Source: an uncultured Verrucomicrobiota bacterium
Lineage (GTDB): Bacteria > Verrucomicrobiota > Verrucomicrobiia > Limisphaerales > UBA9464
Length of the DNA: 47,109 nt
Direction: 5' to 3'
NCBI GenBank assembly: GCA_903842505.1
Contig: CAIMMI010000126.1
Coordinates: 1 to 47,109, forward strand
Shown here one piece after another: positions 17,728 to 26,313 of the stretch. Both the position numbers and the translations under genes were made by a program. Below the pieces are notes generated by a model, which did no database searches, was not told where the DNA came from, and saw only the letters and a list, made by a program, of their open reading frames with translations. The number at the start of each line of letters is the position of its first letter. Within the stretch, counting starts at the first letter, position 1.

Positions 17728-17904
17728 CTAGCGGGTGGACTGGGACCAGAACCAGACACCCGCACCCAGACAGGCGAGGAACAGGAAGGCAACCACCACC
17801 TTGATCAGCAGCTTGGCTGCCTTCCACGCCACGACCAGCAGCAGGCAGCCCGCGATGATGCCCAGGATCAGGATTCCCGTCGTTCGCCAGTCAATCTGGT
17901 TCAT
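17728..17904 (-). CDS. Small membrane protein, 58 residues
   Basis: From the ATG at 17902-17904 the minus strand encodes 58 residues ending at TAG (17728-17730). It has two hydrophobic segments, ILILGIIAGCLLLVVAW (about 11-27) and VVVAFLFLACLGAGVWFW (about 36-53). They are joined by a short basic loop (KAAKLLIK), so a two-helix hairpin in the inner membrane is likely. AAGG lies 5 nt before the ATG. The gene sits between the DAHP synthase gene (69 nt upstream) and the aldolase-like gene (21 nt downstream), on the same strand. No family is recognised. The hydrophobic pattern and tight spacing support that it is real. Confidence 0.65.
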   Translation of the reverse strand: MNQIDWRTTGILILGIIAGCLLLVVAWKAAKLLIKVVVAFLFLACLGAGVWFWSQSTR

Positions 17905-17973
17905 GGCTGCCTTCGCGACGGTCTCCGGCCCGGTGGCATCGGGCGCGGCTCAGGTGGAAACGGGGGTGCCGGC

Positions 17974-19023
17974 CTACCGACGGTTCCGGAGCAGTTCGGC
18001 GCCTTGGCGCAGCATCCGTTCAGTCACCTCCCACCCAAGGCAGGCGTCCGTGATGCTGATTCCGTACTGAAGGTTCTTTGGATCCTTCAGGGGCTGGCTT
18101 CCTTCGTGGAGATGACTTTCCAGCATCACGCCGATGATCGCCGTGTTGCCCTCGAGCCGTTGGGCGATGAGGTTCTGCCAGACTTCTTCCTGACGCGAGT
18201 GGAGCTTTCCGGAGTTGGCATGGCTGCAATCCACCATCAACGCAGGGGGAAGACCGGCCTTGGCGAGGGACGCGGCCGCTTCCGCGATCGAGGCGGAATC
18301 GTAGTTTGTCCGCGCTCTGCCGCCCCGGAGTACAACGTGGCCATCCTCGTTTCCGGTCGTCTGGACCACCGAAACCGCCCCCATCTCGTCAATCCCAAGG
18401 AAGTGATGCGGATGGCGTGAGGAGAGCATGGCATCAATCGCAATCTGGAGGGATCCGTCGGTGCCGTTCTTGAAACCCACCGGCATGGACAGGCCGCTGG
18501 CCATCTCACGATGGGTCTGGCTTTCGGTGGTCCGCGCACCAATGGCGGCCCAGCTGACGAGGTCGGCGATGTACTGGGGGACGACGGGATCGAGGAACTC
18601 GGAGGCTGCCGGGAGACCGAGTTCGTTGATGCCCATCAGGAGCCGGCGTGCGGTCCGGAGGCCGGACTCGACGTCATAGGATCCGTCGATATGCGGGTCG
18701 TTGATGAGCCCCTTCCAGCCGATGGTCGTGCGCGGCTTCTCGAAGTAGACGCGCATGACGAGTTCGAGTTGGTCGGATACCTCCGGCGCGAGCGTGGCCA
18801 GCCGGCGGGCATATTCCATCGCGGCGTTGGGATCGTGGATGGAGCAGGGGCCCACGACGACCAGCAGGCGGGGATCCTGACAACGGAGGATCCGTTGCAC
18901 ATCATTTCGGCCCCGGACCACGGTGGCGGCTGCCGACTCGGAAATCGGGAGCGCGTGCTTGAGCTCGCGCGGGGCCAGCAGGGGCCGGTTGGTGATGACC
19001 CGCAGGTCACTGATTCGTTCCAT
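17974..19023 (-). CDS. aroF: 3-deoxy-7-phosphoheptulonate synthase (DAHP synthase, class I)
   Basis: First enzyme of the shikimate pathway: it condenses phosphoenolpyruvate with erythrose 4-phosphate. The 349-residue length is that of the AroF/G/H type. Visible family motifs are [68 protein letters not shown] and the metal-site region [11 protein letters not shown], with EGSQPL and ITDACLGWE near the C-terminus. Which feedback type (Phe, Tyr or Trp) cannot be told, so the symbol is generic. AGGA precedes the ATG closely. It may be the first gene of the minus-strand block down to 14041. The other shikimate gene here, aroB, is 19 kb away. Confidence 0.95.
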   Translation of the reverse strand: MERISDLRVITNRPLLAPRELKHALPISESAAATVVRGRNDVQRILRCQDPRLLVVVGPCSIHDPNAAMEYARRLATLAPEVSDQLELVMRVYFEKPRTTIGWKGLINDPHIDGSYDVESGLRTARRLLMGINELGLPAASEFLDPVVPQYIADLVSWAAIGARTTESQTHREMASGLSMPVGFKNGTDGSLQIAIDAMLSSRHPHHFLGIDEMGAVSVVQTTGNEDGHVVLRGGRARTNYDSASIAEAAASLAKAGLPPALMVDCSHANSGKLHSRQEEVWQNLIAQRLEGNTAIIGVMLESHLHEGSQPLKDPKNLQYGISITDACLGWEVTERMLRQGAELLRNRR

Positions 19024-19121
19024 ATCCTGCGAGGATCCTAACGGGAGTCATCCCCGCGGGAAATGCCGAATCTGAGTCTGTGCTGGCGGGGGTTGCCTCA
19101 CTTCATTGGTTTCAAGAGACG

Positions 19122-19155
19122 AAAAAGGCCGCCACTCCCCGTGGAGTGGCGGCCT
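19122..19155 (-). terminator. Rho-independent terminator of the oxidoreductase gene
   Basis: A perfect 13-bp stem (AGGCCGCCACTCC at 19126-19138 with its complement at 19143-19155), a 4-nt loop and, on the minus strand, a run of five T. It lies 32 nt beyond the oxidoreductase stop codon and separates that gene from DAHP synthase. Confidence 0.92.
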
Positions 19156-19187
19156 CTGGAACTGGGGGATCCGTGCAAGCGTCCGGA

Positions 19188-20594
19188 TCAGGAATTCTTG
19201 TCCCAGCCGTAGTCGAGCGGCTTGATCGGGCGGCCCATGCCGTCGGTGACCTTGCGGGTCTTCTCGTCGAAGTAGCACATGACACCCAGACGGTCGGACG
19301 TCTCCGCGAGGGAGATGACGGTCTGAACCTTGACGGCGAGGTCGATGCCGGCGTTGGGCTGCTTGTTGGCGCGGATCGACTCGTAGAAGTTCTTGTGGTG
19401 GGCCGCGACGCTTTCTCCGGGGAAACCCTCGGAAGTCTGGGGATCAATCTCCTCCGCAAACGGGCGCTCCGGGTTGAGTTGCACCTTGTTTCCGGCCATG
19501 TCGAGCGTGGCCATGTGACCGCGGATCCGCTCCTGGGTGCCCTGCTCATTCACGCTCGAAGACGTGATGTGCATGACGTAGCCGGACGGGAACTCGGCGA
19601 TCAGCTGGATGATCTCGGCGACGTCGCGCTCGTACTTGGTTTCCTGCTCGGGCTTGCGGCCTTCCTTGCGAAGGTCCGTCTTGAAGGCCTTGCTGCCGAC
19701 GGCAGCGACGCGGGTCGGGAACTCCGGGTTGCCGGTGGCGAGCATGTAAGGATGCAGCTTGTGGGGGAAAAGGTCGCCCAGAAGGCCGGAGCAGTACGGG
19801 TGGTACTTGCGCCACCGGAAGAAGTGGTCGGGATCGAATGGACGGCGGGCCTTGATCTGCTTGCCGAGCCAGAGATCCCAGTTGATGTCGTTGGCGGTTG
19901 CCCACGGTTGGAGGGTGTAGTTCCACTCGCCCCAGGGGTTGTTCCGCATGTAGCTGCCCTGAAGCATGGTGATCGGGCCGATCTTTCCAGCCCGGATCCA
20001 CTCGGCAGCCTTGTGCCACTTGCGGTCAGAGCAGCCCTGCGACCCGACGTTCAGGAGCTTGCCGGTCTTCTTGACGGTATCGTAGAGCTCGAAGGCCTCA
20101 CCGAGGTACCGGGTCATGGGCTTCTCGACATAGACGTGCTTGCCGGACTCGAGGGCCGCCTTGGAGACCGGCGTGTGCCAGTGATCGACCGTGGCACAGA
20201 AGATGACGTCGATATCCTTCCGCTCCATCAGCTTGCGGTAGTCCTCGTACCCTTGTACGTCCGCCTTGGTCTTGTCCTTGATCCGCTTGATGTTGTCTGC
20301 CACCCGGTGCTTGGAGACGTCGCAGACCGCGGCGAGCGCGACGTTGTTCTCCTGGTAGTGCTCGAGGTTCTGGCCGACGTGGGCGCCGCCGCCCTGACCG
20401 CCGACGCCGACGAAGCCGAGGACGAGTCGTTCGTTGGCGCCGGTGACGTTGACAGAAGGCGCCTGATTCTGGCCGTAGACCGGCGTCCGGAGGCTGCCGG
20501 CGGCTGCCAGGACACTGGCGGCCGCTGTGGAGCGCTTCAGGAACTGTCGGCGCGTGGTGCTCACGGACCCTGTGGATTGATCGTGGGAGGACAT
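19188..20594 (-). CDS. Gfo/Idh/MocA family oxidoreductase, Tat-exported
   Basis: This 468-residue protein has a twin-arginine signal (TTRRQFLKRSTAAASVLAAA, about 13-32). It has a Rossmann domain: LGFVGVGGQGGGAHVG, AVCDVSK, DIDVIFCATVDHWH and the family's EKP motif in VYVEKPMTRY. The C-terminal Gfo/Idh/MocA domain includes WDLWLG, WRKYHPYCSGLLGDLFPHKLH and later HHKNFYESIR. Exported members of this family are common in Planctomycetota and Verrucomicrobiota and act on sugars or glycosides, using tightly bound NAD(P). The substrate here is unknown. The open frame reaches 20894, but the Tat signal fixes the start at 20594. A strong terminator follows. Confidence 0.93.
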   Translation of the reverse strand: MSSHDQSTGSVSTTRRQFLKRSTAAASVLAAAGSLRTPVYGQNQAPSVNVTGANERLVLGFVGVGGQGGGAHVGQNLEHYQENNVALAAVCDVSKHRVADNIKRIKDKTKADVQGYEDYRKLMERKDIDVIFCATVDHWHTPVSKAALESGKHVYVEKPMTRYLGEAFELYDTVKKTGKLLNVGSQGCSDRKWHKAAEWIRAGKIGPITMLQGSYMRNNPWGEWNYTLQPWATANDINWDLWLGKQIKARRPFDPDHFFRWRKYHPYCSGLLGDLFPHKLHPYMLATGNPEFPTRVAAVGSKAFKTDLRKEGRKPEQETKYERDVAEIIQLIAEFPSGYVMHITSSSVNEQGTQERIRGHMATLDMAGNKVQLNPERPFAEEIDPQTSEGFPGESVAAHHKNFYESIRANKQPNAGIDLAVKVQTVISLAETSDRLGVMCYFDEKTRKVTDGMGRPIKPLDYGWDKNS

Positions 20595-20844
20595 AGGATT
20601 CCTAATCTGTTTTCCGGTGGATGACCGAAGGCTACCCGCCATGTGGGCCGGGTCAACGCGCGATTCCAGCCGGGGTCCGCGATGCGACGCGCCGAATCGA
20701 GGGGGACATTCAATTCCGGTTGGCTGCCGCGGAGGGTTTTGGGCGGGATCCGAGGGAACGGTTTGGAATTCGCGGGGACTGGTTGCACCCTGCCCCCATG
20801 ACGAATGTGAATCTTCGACGCGGGTCCGGCATTGGCCGGGCAGG

Positions 20845-22635
20845 ATGAGACATCGTGGAACGGAGTCGGGTGCCCAGGTCGTTCGCCGCAGCACCTGGGC
20901 TGTTTCCCGCCGGGTGGCAGCCTACCTCCGCCCCTACCCCGGAATGGCCATGGCCACCGTGGGATGCGCCCTCGTGGCCCAGGCGGCCTCCTTTGCCTAC
21001 CCGAAGCTGACCCAGTACATCATCGACGATGTCCTGGGGCAGGGGCGCGCCGACCGTTTGGGCTGGGCGATCGGTGGTCTGGCGGTGGCTTACCTGTTTC
21101 GTGATGCCTTCAACAGCCTTCGGATCCGCCTCAACAACGCGTTCGAACAGGCGGTTATCCTGGATTTGCGCAAGCAGGTCTTCGGACGGTTGCAACGGCT
21201 GCCGGTAGGGTGGTTCGACCAACGGACCAGTGGCGACCTGATGACCCGGGTGATCGAGGATGTGAACGCGATGGAACGTTTGCTCATCGATGGCACCGAA
21301 CAGGGCATCGTGGCCATCGTAGGAATCGGGGGAGTCCTCGGATTCCTGTTCGCGACCAATGCTCCGCTGGCCTGGATTGCGATGGTTCCGATCCCGTTCC
21401 TCATTGGAGGCGCCGTCTGGTACACGTCGACGGCTGGCGAACGGTACCGTGACCGCTCCCGGGCCAGCAGTGCCCTGAACGCCCTGCTGATGGACAACCT
21501 GCAGGGGATCCGCCAGGTGAAGGCCTTCGGTCGTGAGTCCTACGAGGATCGCCGTTTTCATGACCGGGCCGATGCCCTCCGGCGCGGGACGCTTCGGGTG
21601 ATGCGGGCGTGGGCCTGGTACAATCCCGCCATGTCCTGGTGGGCGGCCTTGGGAACAGTCCTGGTGCTGTGGTCGGGAGGGCAACAGGTCCTTGAAGGGC
21701 GCATGACGGCGGGCGAATTGGTCGGGTTCCTCCTGTTCCTGGCCATGTTCTACCAACCGATCAACCAGTTGCATGGACTCAACCAATTGGCGCAGTCCGC
21801 CCGGGCGGCAGGCGAAAGGGTGTTCGACATCCTGGATGCCGATCCGGAGCCGATGATGGGCGTGCCGAGCCGTCCCGGTTGGCGGGCACGCGGCGAGGTT
21901 GAATTCGAGGAGGTTTCTGCCGGATATGGCGGCGGCAGGACCGTGGTTGGCGGCGTCTCCCTGCATGCTCATCCGGGGCAGGTCATCGCCTTGGTGGGGC
22001 CGACTGGCGCGGGAAAAACCACCGTCGCCAACCTGATTCCGCGCTTCCACGAGGTCGATTCCGGCACCGTCCGGGTCGACGGGGAGGATATCCGCGGAAT
22101 ATCCCTGGAGGACCTCCGGAGACAGGTCGCCTTGGTGAGCCAGGAACCGTTCCTCTTCAACGGAACGCTTCGGGAGAACATCCGGTACGGACGACTGGAG
22201 GCCACCGAGGCTGAGCTTCAGGCGGCAGTCGAAGCGGCAGATTGTCTGGGCTTCATCCACAGACTGCCTGCAGGACTCGATACCGAGGTGGGCGAACGAG
22301 GCGTCCGGTTGAGCGTCGGCGAGAAACAACGGGTCAGCATCGCCCGGGCGCTCTTGAAGGATGCGCCCATCCTGATCCTGGACGAAGCGACTGCGAGTGT
22401 GGACACGGCCACCGAGCGGACGATCCAGGCGGCCCTGGACCGATTGATGGAGAACCGGACGAGCTTCGTCATCGCGCACCGCCTCAGCACGATCCGCGAC
22501 GCGGATCAGATCCTGGTGATCCAGGGCGGAAAGATCGTGGAACGGGGGCGGCACGAGGAGCTGGTCCGTCAGGAGGGTCTGTACCAGCGATTGATTTGGG
22601 CTCAGGAAGCAACGAAAGCTTTGGAAGTCGCTTGA
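20845..22635 (+). CDS. ABC exporter, MsbA/lipid exporter-like half transporter
   Basis: This 596-residue fusion combines a six-helix transmembrane domain (about 20-310) with a nucleotide-binding domain (about 345-590). It would work as a homodimer in the inner membrane, flipping lipid, lipid-linked oligosaccharide or drugs. Walker A is GPTGAGKTT (about 385), the Q-loop is SQEPFLFNG, the signature is LSVGEKQR (about 490, with V instead of the usual G in LSGGQ), Walker B is ILILDEATASVD, and the switch His is in IAHRLSTIRDADQIL. The frame is open from 20617, but the ATG at 20845 gives normal MsbA length. It lies just upstream of the polysaccharide-export locus, so it could serve as its flippase, although lipid A export is equally possible. 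Confidence 0.93.
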   Translation: MRHRGTESGAQVVRRSTWAVSRRVAAYLRPYPGMAMATVGCALVAQAASFAYPKLTQYIIDDVLGQGRADRLGWAIGGLAVAYLFRDAFNSLRIRLNNAFEQAVILDLRKQVFGRLQRLPVGWFDQRTSGDLMTRVIEDVNAMERLLIDGTEQGIVAIVGIGGVLGFLFATNAPLAWIAMVPIPFLIGGAVWYTSTAGERYRDRSRASSALNALLMDNLQGIRQVKAFGRESYEDRRFHDRADALRRGTLRVMRAWAWYNPAMSWWAALGTVLVLWSGGQQVLEGRMTAGELVGFLLFLAMFYQPINQLHGLNQLAQSARAAGERVFDILDADPEPMMGVPSRPGWRARGEVEFEEVSAGYGGGRTVVGGVSLHAHPGQVIALVGPTGAGKTTVANLIPRFHEVDSGTVRVDGEDIRGISLEDLRRQVALVSQEPFLFNGTLRENIRYGRLEATEAELQAAVEAADCLGFIHRLPAGLDTEVGERGVRLSVGEKQRVSIARALLKDAPILILDEATASVDTATERTIQAALDRLMENRTSFVIAHRLSTIRDADQILVIQGGKIVERGRHEELVRQEGLYQRLIWAQEATKALEVA

Positions 22636-22696
22636 GTTCTGTTATTTCGAACCCAGCTCGGACGCTCGGAAGATTTCTCAAGTGAGGGATTTGGGT

Positions 22697-22725
22697 TTGA
22701 CAGTATCCGGGTGGGTACCTACAAA
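22697..22725 (+). promoter_or_regulatory. Sigma-70-type promoter of the polysaccharide-export locus
   Basis: TTGACA (22697-22702) and TACAAA (22720-22725) are separated by exactly 17 nt, a near-consensus housekeeping promoter. Transcription would start near 22732, leaving a leader of about 50 nt before the ATG at 22783. Confidence 0.7.
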
Positions 22726-22782
22726 GCGTCAACAATCCATGTTTTGGATCGACCAGGCTGAAGAAGTAACCGCGATTCTCGT

Positions 22783-24006
22783 ATGAAGAAGCTAATCAAG
22801 GCAGCAGGCCTCTTGACGGCAGGCGCCGCAATCTCGACCGCCGCCTTCGCCGAAGGCCCCTACACCCTGAGTGCGGGTCTACGTGGTTTTTACGACGACA
22901 ACATTTTCACCGGCAACAACAAGGTCGACATCGACGGCGACGGGCTCGCTGATCAGCGCAAGCAGTCGAGCTTCGGCTTCGAGGTCACCCCGGGTGTCCG
23001 CTTCTCGGTGCCGTTGGACAACACGACGCTTTCCGCCGGCTACACCTACGGTCTCCGCTACTACGAGGATCGCCCGGGTCGATCCTATGACCAGTTCCAC
23101 CTGGCCGACGTGAAGGTGGACCATGCGTTCAACGAGCGCTACAAGGTCAGCCTGTTCGACAATTTCGCGGTCGCTCAGGAGCCTGAGCAGGTCGGCAGTT
23201 CCCCCGGGGCCCCCAACAGCCAGCTCCTCCGCGCCGAGGGCTCGAACCTCCGCAACACGGCGGGTGTCGACTTCACGGCTGCCCTTGCTTCCCAGTGGAG
23301 CGCCGTGCTGGGCTACCGCAACAGCTACTACGACTACGAGGCTCAGCAGTTCGGTGATTTCCTCGACCGCATCGAGCATCTTCCGTCCCTCGGTCTTCGC
23401 TACCAGTTGGACCCGAAGACGGTGACGTCGCTCAACTACCAGTACGGCGACAACAACTACAAGACGGCCAACGAGCGTGACTCGAGGTCCCACTACTTCT
23501 TCGCCGGTGTGGACCACTCGTTCACGGCCCGGTTGGTCGGTGCGGTCCGCGCTGGTGCGCAGATGATCGAGTGGGATAACGCTCAGGGCGGCCAGCGCGC
23601 TGATGCAACGAACCCGTACATTGATGCCAACCTGACCTACGCTTACAGCGAGGGCAGCACGGCCCAGTTGGGTGTTCGTCACGGCCGCAATGCGACGGAC
23701 CTCGTCGGGGTCCTCGACCAGCAGTCCACCTTGGTTTACGGCTCCATCAACCACCAGATCACGGCCCGCCTGCGTGCGTCGCTCGTCGGCCAGTACCAGA
23801 ACGCTGAGTTCGTCGGTGTGGTCGATGGCGTGGGTGCCGATGGCAGTTCGGAAAACTTCGTGTCTCTCGGGTTCACGCTGAACTACCAGATCAACACTTA
23901 CCTCTCGGCCGAAGCGGCTTACTACTTCGACCGCCTGAGCTCGAAGATCGACTTGCGCGACTACGATCGTAACCGCGTGTTTGTCGGAGTTCGCGCCACC
24001 TACTGA
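22783..24006 (+). CDS. Outer-membrane beta-barrel protein of the polysaccharide-export locus
   Basis: This 407-residue protein has a signal peptide (MKKLIKAAGLLTAGAAISTAAFA, cleaved before EGPYTL). The rest consists of alternating-hydrophobic beta strands rich in Tyr, Asn and Asp, for example SAGYTYGLRYYED, TSLNYQYGDNNY and SAEAAYYFDRLSS, ending in VGVRATY with a terminal aromatic residue, as expected for a BAM-inserted barrel. It resembles barrel proteins found beside Wzz/BY-kinase and Wza-like genes and probably forms the outer-membrane pore for the polymer. It has its own promoter (22697) and terminator (24026). No enzymatic motif is seen. The precise family name is uncertain. Confidence 0.85.
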   Translation: MKKLIKAAGLLTAGAAISTAAFAEGPYTLSAGLRGFYDDNIFTGNNKVDIDGDGLADQRKQSSFGFEVTPGVRFSVPLDNTTLSAGYTYGLRYYEDRPGRSYDQFHLADVKVDHAFNERYKVSLFDNFAVAQEPEQVGSSPGAPNSQLLRAEGSNLRNTAGVDFTAALASQWSAVLGYRNSYYDYEAQQFGDFLDRIEHLPSLGLRYQLDPKTVTSLNYQYGDNNYKTANERDSRSHYFFAGVDHSFTARLVGAVRAGAQMIEWDNAQGGQRADATNPYIDANLTYAYSEGSTAQLGVRHGRNATDLVGVLDQQSTLVYGSINHQITARLRASLVGQYQNAEFVGVVDGVGADGSSENFVSLGFTLNYQINTYLSAEAAYYFDRLSSKIDLRDYDRNRVFVGVRATY

Positions 24007-24025
24007 GCTGAAGTCGGCTCTCGAC

Positions 24026-24058
24026 GGGAGGCTGGAATTTTTTCAGCCTCCCTTTTTT
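24026..24058 (+). terminator. Rho-independent terminator between barrel gene and BY-kinase gene
   Basis: GGGAGGCTG (24026-24034) and CAGCCTCCC (24044-24052) form a perfect 9-bp stem with a 9-nt loop, followed by six T. It ends only 7 nt before the next start codon, so downstream expression depends on read-through or another promoter. Confidence 0.9.
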
Positions 24059-24065
24059 GTATCGA

Positions 24066-26282
24066 ATGGAAGCGACGCATAACCTCGCCCCGGCAGCTTC
24101 GTCGACAGACTCGAAGCTGCATTTCCTCGACTACTGGCGGATCATCCGGCTCAGGAAGGCGATCATCCTGACGGTTCTGTTTCTGGTCGTGGCCACCGTA
24201 ACTGTGGTCACCTACTTCCTGACGCCAATGTACGTGAGTACGGCGGGCATGAAGGTGGAGAAGGATACGCCGGACGTGATGGCCTTCGGTGGTATCGGGA
24301 TGCCGTCACAACCGTTCGATCCCTATTTCTTCAATACGGAGTTCGAGGTTCTCAAGTCGCACAAGATCCTGGACGAGGTCATCACCAAGCTGAACCTGAA
24401 TCAGGTTTATGCCCAGCGGTTGAAGGCTCCGGAGATCACGGTCCAGCAGGCCTACGAGATCGTTTCGCGCAATGTGGAGGTCAAGCAGCGCAAGAACACC
24501 TCGATCATTGAGATCAGTGCGTACGATCAGGACAAGAAGTTGGCTCGCGATATCGCGGACAAGGTGGCGGAGGTTTATGAGACTGAGCGGAATACGCAGC
24601 GCAACCAGCGACTGACCCGGGGGTTGACGACTCTTTCGAACAAGCTGAACGAATTGGAGAATCAGGTCACGATCGCCCAGAAGATGGTCGATGACTTGCG
24701 CAGTTCCGGCGTGGGCGATTCGGATCTGGCCTCAGAGGGCTCTCAATTGGTGAGCATGCGGGGGCAGACGATGGCGCGGTTGGATGCCAACCGGACGCAG
24801 TTACGGACGGAGGTGGTGGCCCAGGAGCAGATTGTTGCCACGGTTCGAGGTATCCAGCAGAAGGATCCGGAGGGGCTGCGCTACTTCCTCGCTTCGTCAG
24901 CGACGCTGACCACCCCGGAGTTGACGACGTTGATCGGCAGCCTGAACCAAGCCGAGCAGCAGCGGGATTCCCTCCTGACAAAGCTTGGGCCTGAGCATCC
25001 GGAGGTGAAGAACGTCCAGACGGTTTTGTCGCGTGTGAACCAGCAGATCAACCGGGAGGTTGCGGGCATCACGGCGGCGTTGGAGAGCAAGCTGCAGGGC
25101 AATCTGCGTGCGGTGGAAGACCTGCAGAAACAGATTCAGGAAGCGCGATCTGATCACGCGCGGGACATTGCCTCGGCCGCGCCTTATAGCCGGGCCAAGC
25201 AGGATCTTGAAACGAAGCAGCGGGTTCGTTCGGCGATGCAGATGGAGCTGAACCAGCAGATGATCAATGGCGAGATTTCGAGAGCCAGCTCGGTCATGAT
25301 CATCGACCACGCCTTGGTGGGACTGAATCCGGTCAAACCGAACAAGCCGGTCTATATCGCAGCGGGCGGCGTGGCTGGCTTGCTGCTGGGTTTCCTCCTC
25401 GCGTTCTTCATCGAGTATCTCGACACGAGCGTGAAGACGATCGACGACGTGGAGCAGGCGCTGGGTGCGCCGGTCCTCGGTGTCATCCCGCAGAATGTCG
25501 GTCCCCTGATCCGGGAAGGTCCGGACAGTCCGCACGCCGAAGCGTACCGGGTCCTCCGGACGAACATCCTGTTTTCGCGCAAGGATCCGAACCAGCGCAC
25601 GATGACGGTGGTTTCGGGCGGCGCCGGCGAGGGCAAGTCGACCACGATCTTCAATCTGGCGACGATCTTTGCGCAGCAGGGATCCCGGGTGCTGATTGTG
25701 GACTCCGACTTGCGGCGTCCCAGCCTGCACAAGATCCTGGAAGTCTCGAACGCGATTGGTCTGACGAACTATCTGCTTCGGCAGATGAAGTTGGACGAGG
25801 TGGTGCAGACGACGCCGCAGCCGGGCTTGGACTTCCTTCCGTCGGGCAAGCTGCCCAGCAGTTCGGTGGGCATCCTGAACTCCCAGCAGATGAAGGAGTT
25901 CATCGAGGAAGTGAAGAGCCGCTACGATTTCGTCTTCTTCGATTCACCTCCGATCATGGGTGTGTCGGACGCCTCGATCCTGGTCAGCGAGGTCGATATG
26001 GCCGTGCTGGTGGTCCAGTATCGCAAGTATCCGCAGCAGATGACGCTCCGGGCCAAGCAGATGGTCGAGAAGATCGGGGGCCCTGGCTGTCTGTTGGGCG
26101 TGGTGTTGAACAACATCAACATCTCCCAGGACAGCTACTACTACTACTACAGCGGCTACTACTACGACTACTACTCGAAGAACGACGAATCGACGCCGGA
26201 CTCCGAGAAGAAGGGTCGCAAGAAGAAGTCGGGCGGATCCTCCGGCGAACCGGACGCGGTGGAAGTGAAGCCGAAGTATTGA
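24066..26282 (+). CDS. Wzz/BY-kinase: polysaccharide co-polymerase fused to tyrosine kinase
   Basis: This 738-residue inner-membrane protein controls exopolysaccharide polymerisation and export. A Wzz domain starts near residue 18, with TM1 AIILTVLFLVVATVTVVTYF (about 32-51). A long periplasmic coiled-coil region follows (LSNKLNELENQVTIAQKMVDDL and neighbouring segments). TM2 is VYIAAGGVAGLLLGFLLAFF (about 425-445). The BY-kinase domain has Walker A GGAGEGKST (about 517-525), Walker A' VLIVDSDLRRP and Walker B FVFFDSPP. The C-terminus has ten Tyr within 16 residues (about 690-706), the usual autophosphorylation cluster, followed by a Lys/Gly tail. ATG 24066 is preferred over an in-frame TTG at 24057 inside the terminator. 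No Shine-Dalgarno is evident. Confidence 0.94.
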   Translation: MEATHNLAPAASSTDSKLHFLDYWRIIRLRKAIILTVLFLVVATVTVVTYFLTPMYVSTAGMKVEKDTPDVMAFGGIGMPSQPFDPYFFNTEFEVLKSHKILDEVITKLNLNQVYAQRLKAPEITVQQAYEIVSRNVEVKQRKNTSIIEISAYDQDKKLARDIADKVAEVYETERNTQRNQRLTRGLTTLSNKLNELENQVTIAQKMVDDLRSSGVGDSDLASEGSQLVSMRGQTMARLDANRTQLRTEVVAQEQIVATVRGIQQKDPEGLRYFLASSATLTTPELTTLIGSLNQAEQQRDSLLTKLGPEHPEVKNVQTVLSRVNQQINREVAGITAALESKLQGNLRAVEDLQKQIQEARSDHARDIASAAPYSRAKQDLETKQRVRSAMQMELNQQMINGEISRASSVMIIDHALVGLNPVKPNKPVYIAAGGVAGLLLGFLLAFFIEYLDTSVKTIDDVEQALGAPVLGVIPQNVGPLIREGPDSPHAEAYRVLRTNILFSRKDPNQRTMTVVSGGAGEGKSTTIFNLATIFAQQGSRVLIVDSDLRRPSLHKILEVSNAIGLTNYLLRQMKLDEVVQTTPQPGLDFLPSGKLPSSSVGILNSQQMKEFIEEVKSRYDFVFFDSPPIMGVSDASILVSEVDMAVLVVQYRKYPQQMTLRAKQMVEKIGGPGCLLGVVLNNINISQDSYYYYYSGYYYDYYSKNDESTPDSEKKGRKKKSGGSSGEPDAVEVKPKY

Positions 26283-26313
26283 ACGGGCGTCCGAGCAGGC
26301 AGACTACGATGGT

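Noticed and set aside
16621-18420. 599-codon plus-strand open frame
   Set aside because: Crosses three well-supported minus-strand genes and has the acidic/Gly-rich look of a complement frame.
20710-22554. 614-codon minus-strand open frame
   Set aside because: Antisense to the ABC exporter, whose Walker and signature motifs prove the plus strand is coding.
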